The notes under the pieces: model-generated | The model's input: only the letters and a program-made list of their open reading frames with translations | Databases searched by the model: none | Told to the model about the DNA's origin: nothing | Made by a program: the position numbers and the translations under genes | Assembly (NCBI GenBank): GCA_021827465.1 | Contig: JAKAVX010000064.1 | Coordinates: forward strand, 1-9,368 | Origin: Deltaproteobacteria bacterium | GTDB lineage: Bacteria; Desulfobacterota_B; Binatia; Binatales; Binataceae | Length of the DNA stretch: 9,368 bases | Direction of reading: 5' to 3' | Part shown: positions 6,923 to 9,368 of the stretch, in pieces | Layout: each line of letters begins with the position of its first letter | How positions within the stretch are numbered: position 1 is the first letter of the stretch

Positions 6923-6954
6923 GCGCGCTGTCCACCCCGAAGCGAAACGCCCGC

Positions 6955-7890
6955 ATGCAAGATGCTGCACCGTCGCCGTCGTGTACGGTCGTGATCGCGA
7001 CACGTGATCGGCCCGGGTACCTTTTACGGTGCCTGGACGCGGTTGTGAAAGAATCCTATGGCGCGTTCGACGTGCTGGTGGTGGACAACGGCTCCGGCGA
7101 TGACTCGATACGTGAAATCGCACGGCGCCGGAACGCGCGCTATGTGTATGAGCCGATCGTCGGACTCAGCCGCGCGCGAAACTGCGGTGCACGCGAAAGC
7201 ACCGGAGAGATCATCGTCTATCTCGACGACGACGCGGTTCCGCAGCCCGGATGGCTAGGGGCGCTTGCGCGCGAGTTCGCCGATCCGCGCGTGATGGCGG
7301 TTACCGGGCGGGTCGTCCCGCTCGAGGAAGCCAGTCTGATGGCGGGCGGGGAATCGTTGCTCGGCACCTGTAGCAAAAGCGCCAGGCTCGTGCTCGATCG
7401 CGACAATCCTTACTGGTTCGAATGGGTCAACTTCGGTCAGGTTGGGATCGGAGCAAACATGGCGATTCGCCGGTCAGCATTCGCGGTCTGGCCGGGATTC
7501 GACGTTTGTCTCGGGCGCGGCGCGGCCATATCCGGCGGCGAAGAAAACTACGCGTTTTTCGCGCTGTTAGATCGGGGATATCGGCTCGTTTACACACCCG
7601 ACGCGACAGTTGAGCATCGTACAGCCAAAACTGTCGAAGAATTGTACGCTGCCCATCTACGGAATATTACGACTGTCTCGGCCTATGTTGTCTTCTTGTT
7701 CGCTGAGCGGCCTCAATATCGCGCCCGCCTGCTCCGCTATATTCTCAACGGAATTCGTGGCGCGGCCCGCCCGTGGCGCGAAGAGCGCGCAACGCCGGCT
7801 GTCGCGCAGGCGATAGCTCCGCGTTGGCGCCTGGCGATAGCGTGGCTCTCCGGTCCGTGGCTTTACGCACGCTCCCGCCTCGCGACCTAG
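6955..7890 (+). CDS. Family 2 glycosyltransferase (GT-A fold)
   Basis: This 311-residue protein is an inverting-type GT2 enzyme. It has TVVIATRDRPGYLLRCLDAV (11-30), VLVVDNGSGDDS (40-51), GLSRARNCGARESTGEIIVYLDDDA (70-94), which includes the metal- and nucleotide-binding D91-D93, and the acceptor-side GGEEN (194-198), matching the ED-type catalytic-base region. GANMAIRRSAF (166-176) is also typical. The C-terminal 70 or so residues contain amphipathic or weakly hydrophobic stretches (about 240-250 and 292-304) that may tie it to the membrane. ATG 6955 is chosen because the open frame upstream would overlap the preceding gene heavily and adds no GT2 sequence; the ribosome site is weak (GAAG at 6939-6942). 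It likely adds a sugar to the lipid-linked oligosaccharide, working with the adjacent GT4 and flippase genes. It ends in TAG, and the next gene is in the same frame. Confidence 0.92.
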   Translation: MQDAAPSPSCTVVIATRDRPGYLLRCLDAVVKESYGAFDVLVVDNGSGDDSIREIARRRNARYVYEPIVGLSRARNCGARESTGEIIVYLDDDAVPQPGWLGALAREFADPRVMAVTGRVVPLEEASLMAGGESLLGTCSKSARLVLDRDNPYWFEWVNFGQVGIGANMAIRRSAFAVWPGFDVCLGRGAAISGGEENYAFFALLDRGYRLVYTPDATVEHRTAKTVEELYAAHLRNITTVSAYVVFLFAERPQYRARLLRYILNGIRGAARPWREERATPAVAQAIAPRWRLAIAWLSGPWLYARSRLAT

Positions 7891-8007
7891 CCAATTGAGC
7901 TTGCGCGAGCTGTGGAGCCTTCCGATTCCCACCCCGAATCTCCCGCCTCGTTTTCCACGGCGTCCCAGATCAAATGGCTGCCTGATGCCTTGGCGCTAAG
8001 CACGCGG

Positions 8008-9368
8008 ATGCAGACCCCTTGGCGCCAGAAGCAGGCCGACCTCGAGAAGCCGGCGCGCGACGTTGCCGCGCGTGTACGTCTGATGCGCGACGGCTTGCTC
8101 AATTACGCCGGATTTCTCGTCTCGGGCGCGGTGGGAATTGTGATGGTGCCCGTGATGCTTCATGCCCTCGGCGACGAGCTTTACGGATTATGGATCGCGA
8201 TGCTTTCGGCGATCGCGCTAGGGGCTACCGTGGACCTCGGCCTGGGCTGGACGATCACGCGGGAAGTGGCCGCGGCGGGAACTCCGGCTCCCCCCGAGAG
8301 CGCACGCTTGATTCGGGCGGTTCGCGATGGGTTCGTTCTACTCGGGGCGGTCGGAGCGCTGATAATCGCCCTTATCGGCGTGATAGCTGCGGAGAGGGGA
8401 CGCTTTTCGCAGGCAACCGCGCAAGTGGTGATCGCGGTCTTTGCGCTCGGTGGGGTGATCTTTTTCGCCGCCCAGATGGCGGAGCTTGCGCGTTCACTGC
8501 TTCGGGGCCTGAGGCGGTTCGAGCTGGTAAGCCTGCTCTCGGCGGCTTTCGCACTAGCGTGGGCGCTTGGGGTAATCGGGATCGTCGCGTGGGGCGGAAA
8601 GCTGGTTGCGGTCGCCGCAGTTTACGCAGCCATCGCGATCGCGGCCGCTGCCGGGGGCGCGGCGCTTGCCTATTGGACATTTCCCGAGATTGCCCAAGCG
8701 TATCAGCGCGGCGAGCTTTCCACGCTTCGTGGCCGTCTTTCGTTCGGCGTGGCGAGCCAGGCTACAGCCGTTCTAACCACCATTCTGTGGGAGGTGGCGC
8801 CCCTCATTATCGGGTGGATGCTCGGACCGGCCGCGATCGTGCCGTATCACGTGGGAAGGAAATTTCCTTTGGCTGCGGCGATGCTTGGATGGAGCGCGGC
8901 TGGTGCTTTGTTCCCGGCCGCCAGCGAGTATGGACGAGAGAGCGGTTCGAAGCGCCTGCGCGAGACGCTGGAGGTCGGCACTCGATGGATCGTCGCGATG
9001 GTCGCGCCGCTTTGCGTGGGGTTCTGGCTTCTCGCGCCAAATCTGCTGCGCGCGTGGCTCGGCGGGGGCGTTTCGCACGAAACGATCGCTGTCATGCGCG
9101 TCATGTCGGCGGTGGTGCTGGTCGACGCGTTTGGCGAGGCTGCATTGTATTTTCTGTGGGGCGGTGGACAGGTTTCGAGCGTGCTTGTTGTGTCCGCGGG
9201 CGAGGTTGCGACCCATCTCGCGCTGCTGATCTGGATGCTTGGATACGCCGGCCCGGTCGGCGCCGCCTGGGCACTTCTCATTCCCAAGCTCTTTGGCTCA
9301 GCGCTGCTGGTCGTGCTCGCGTCGCGATGGTGCGCGATCGGCAATTGGCGGCTCGCAAAGAATACGCT
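8008..9368 (+). CDS. Polysaccharide flippase, Wzx/MATE-like (3' end cut by window)
   Basis: The frame stays open to the window edge (453 codons so far) and encodes a very hydrophobic protein with about 12 predicted membrane helices (roughly residues 33-55, 58-82, 105-128, 139-158, 171-195, 199-222, 247-272, 285-305, 326-350, 362-385, 391-412, 416-440). The opening pattern NYAGFLVSGAVGIVMVPVML, then LGDELYGLW and a DLGLGWTITREVA turn (about 76-88), is typical of polysaccharide-transporter (PST) family flippases. These move undecaprenyl-linked oligosaccharides from the cytoplasmic to the periplasmic face. The start is uncertain. ATG 8008 gives a 25-residue cytoplasmic lead-in. GTG 7912 is also in frame with coding-like codon use, and ATG 8083 would still keep the first helix. 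None has a good ribosome binding site. As the membrane step of the cluster it should export the product of the glycosyltransferases. Confidence 0.88.
   Translation, partial: MQTPWRQKQADLEKPARDVAARVRLMRDGLLNYAGFLVSGAVGIVMVPVMLHALGDELYGLWIAMLSAIALGATVDLGLGWTITREVAAAGTPAPPESARLIRAVRDGFVLLGAVGALIIALIGVIAAERGRFSQATAQVVIAVFALGGVIFFAAQMAELARSLLRGLRRFELVSLLSAAFALAWALGVIGIVAWGGKLVAVAAVYAAIAIAAAAGGAALAYWTFPEIAQAYQRGELSTLRGRLSFGVASQATAVLTTILWEVAPLIIGWMLGPAAIVPYHVGRKFPLAAAMLGWSAAGALFPAASEYGRESGSKRLRETLEVGTRWIVAMVAPLCVGFWLLAPNLLRAWLGGGVSHETIAVMRVMSAVVLVDAFGEAALYFLWGGGQVSSVLVVSAGEVATHLALLIWMLGYAGPVGAAWALLIPKLFGSALLVVLASRWCAIGNWRLAKNT

Noticed and set aside
6646..6954. Upstream extension of the GT2 frame to an ATG at 6646
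   Set aside because: It lies almost wholly inside the preceding glycosyltransferase gene in another frame, and the arginine-rich product looks like a shadow frame.
8773..9344. Minus-strand open frames across the 3' part
   Set aside because: They are shadows of the flippase, whose plus-strand frame shows clear membrane helices up to the window edge.

Overview
The window is a GC-rich (about 60 %, judged by eye) piece of a bacterial surface-polysaccharide or glycoconjugate gene cluster. All genes lie on the + strand and are packed like an operon. I see no ribosomal, tRNA, CRISPR or transposon sequence. Gene density, ATGA start/stop overlaps and GGAGG-type ribosome binding sites show a bacterium. 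The high GC suggests a soil-type proteobacterium-like, Binatota-like or Acidobacteria-like genome, but the sequence does not let me name a lineage.

Layout, left to right. (1) 1-85: a probable C-terminal tail of an upstream gene, overlapping the next start by ATGA. (2) 82-1308: a GT4 (GT-B fold) glycosyltransferase. (3) 1305-3089: a NodU/CmcH/TobZ-type O-carbamoyltransferase, again joined by an ATGA overlap. (4) 3191-4447: a WcaI/WbuB-like GT4 glycosyltransferase. (5) 4498-5511: a nucleotide-sugar epimerase closely resembling GDP-mannose 3,5-epimerase. (6) 5512-5791: a 280-base non-coding stretch with two inverted repeats and a weak promoter-like element, the only large break in the run. (7) 5792-6922: another GT4 glycosyltransferase. 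(8) 6955-7890: a GT2 (GT-A fold) glycosyltransferase. (9) about 8008 to the window end: a polytopic Wzx/MATE-type flippase, cut by the window edge.

How the genes may work together (inference). The epimerase would turn GDP-D-mannose into an L-sugar nucleotide (GDP-L-galactose and/or GDP-L-gulose). Four glycosyltransferases would assemble an oligosaccharide, probably on a lipid carrier in the cytoplasm. The carbamoyltransferase would place a carbamoyl ester on a sugar hydroxyl, and the flippase would move the lipid-linked product across the inner membrane. No initiating phosphoglycosyltransferase, Wzy polymerase or Wza/Wzc exporter is visible, so these must lie outside the window if this is a Wzx/Wzy system.

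The most notable point is the pairing of a GDP-mannose 3,5-epimerase-like enzyme with an O-carbamoyltransferase and glycosyltransferases. The same enzyme classes build the carbamoyl-mannosyl-L-gulose disaccharide of bleomycin-type antibiotics. Here they sit beside a flippase and no peptide or polyketide synthase genes are visible, which suggests a carbamoylated, L-hexose-containing surface glycan.
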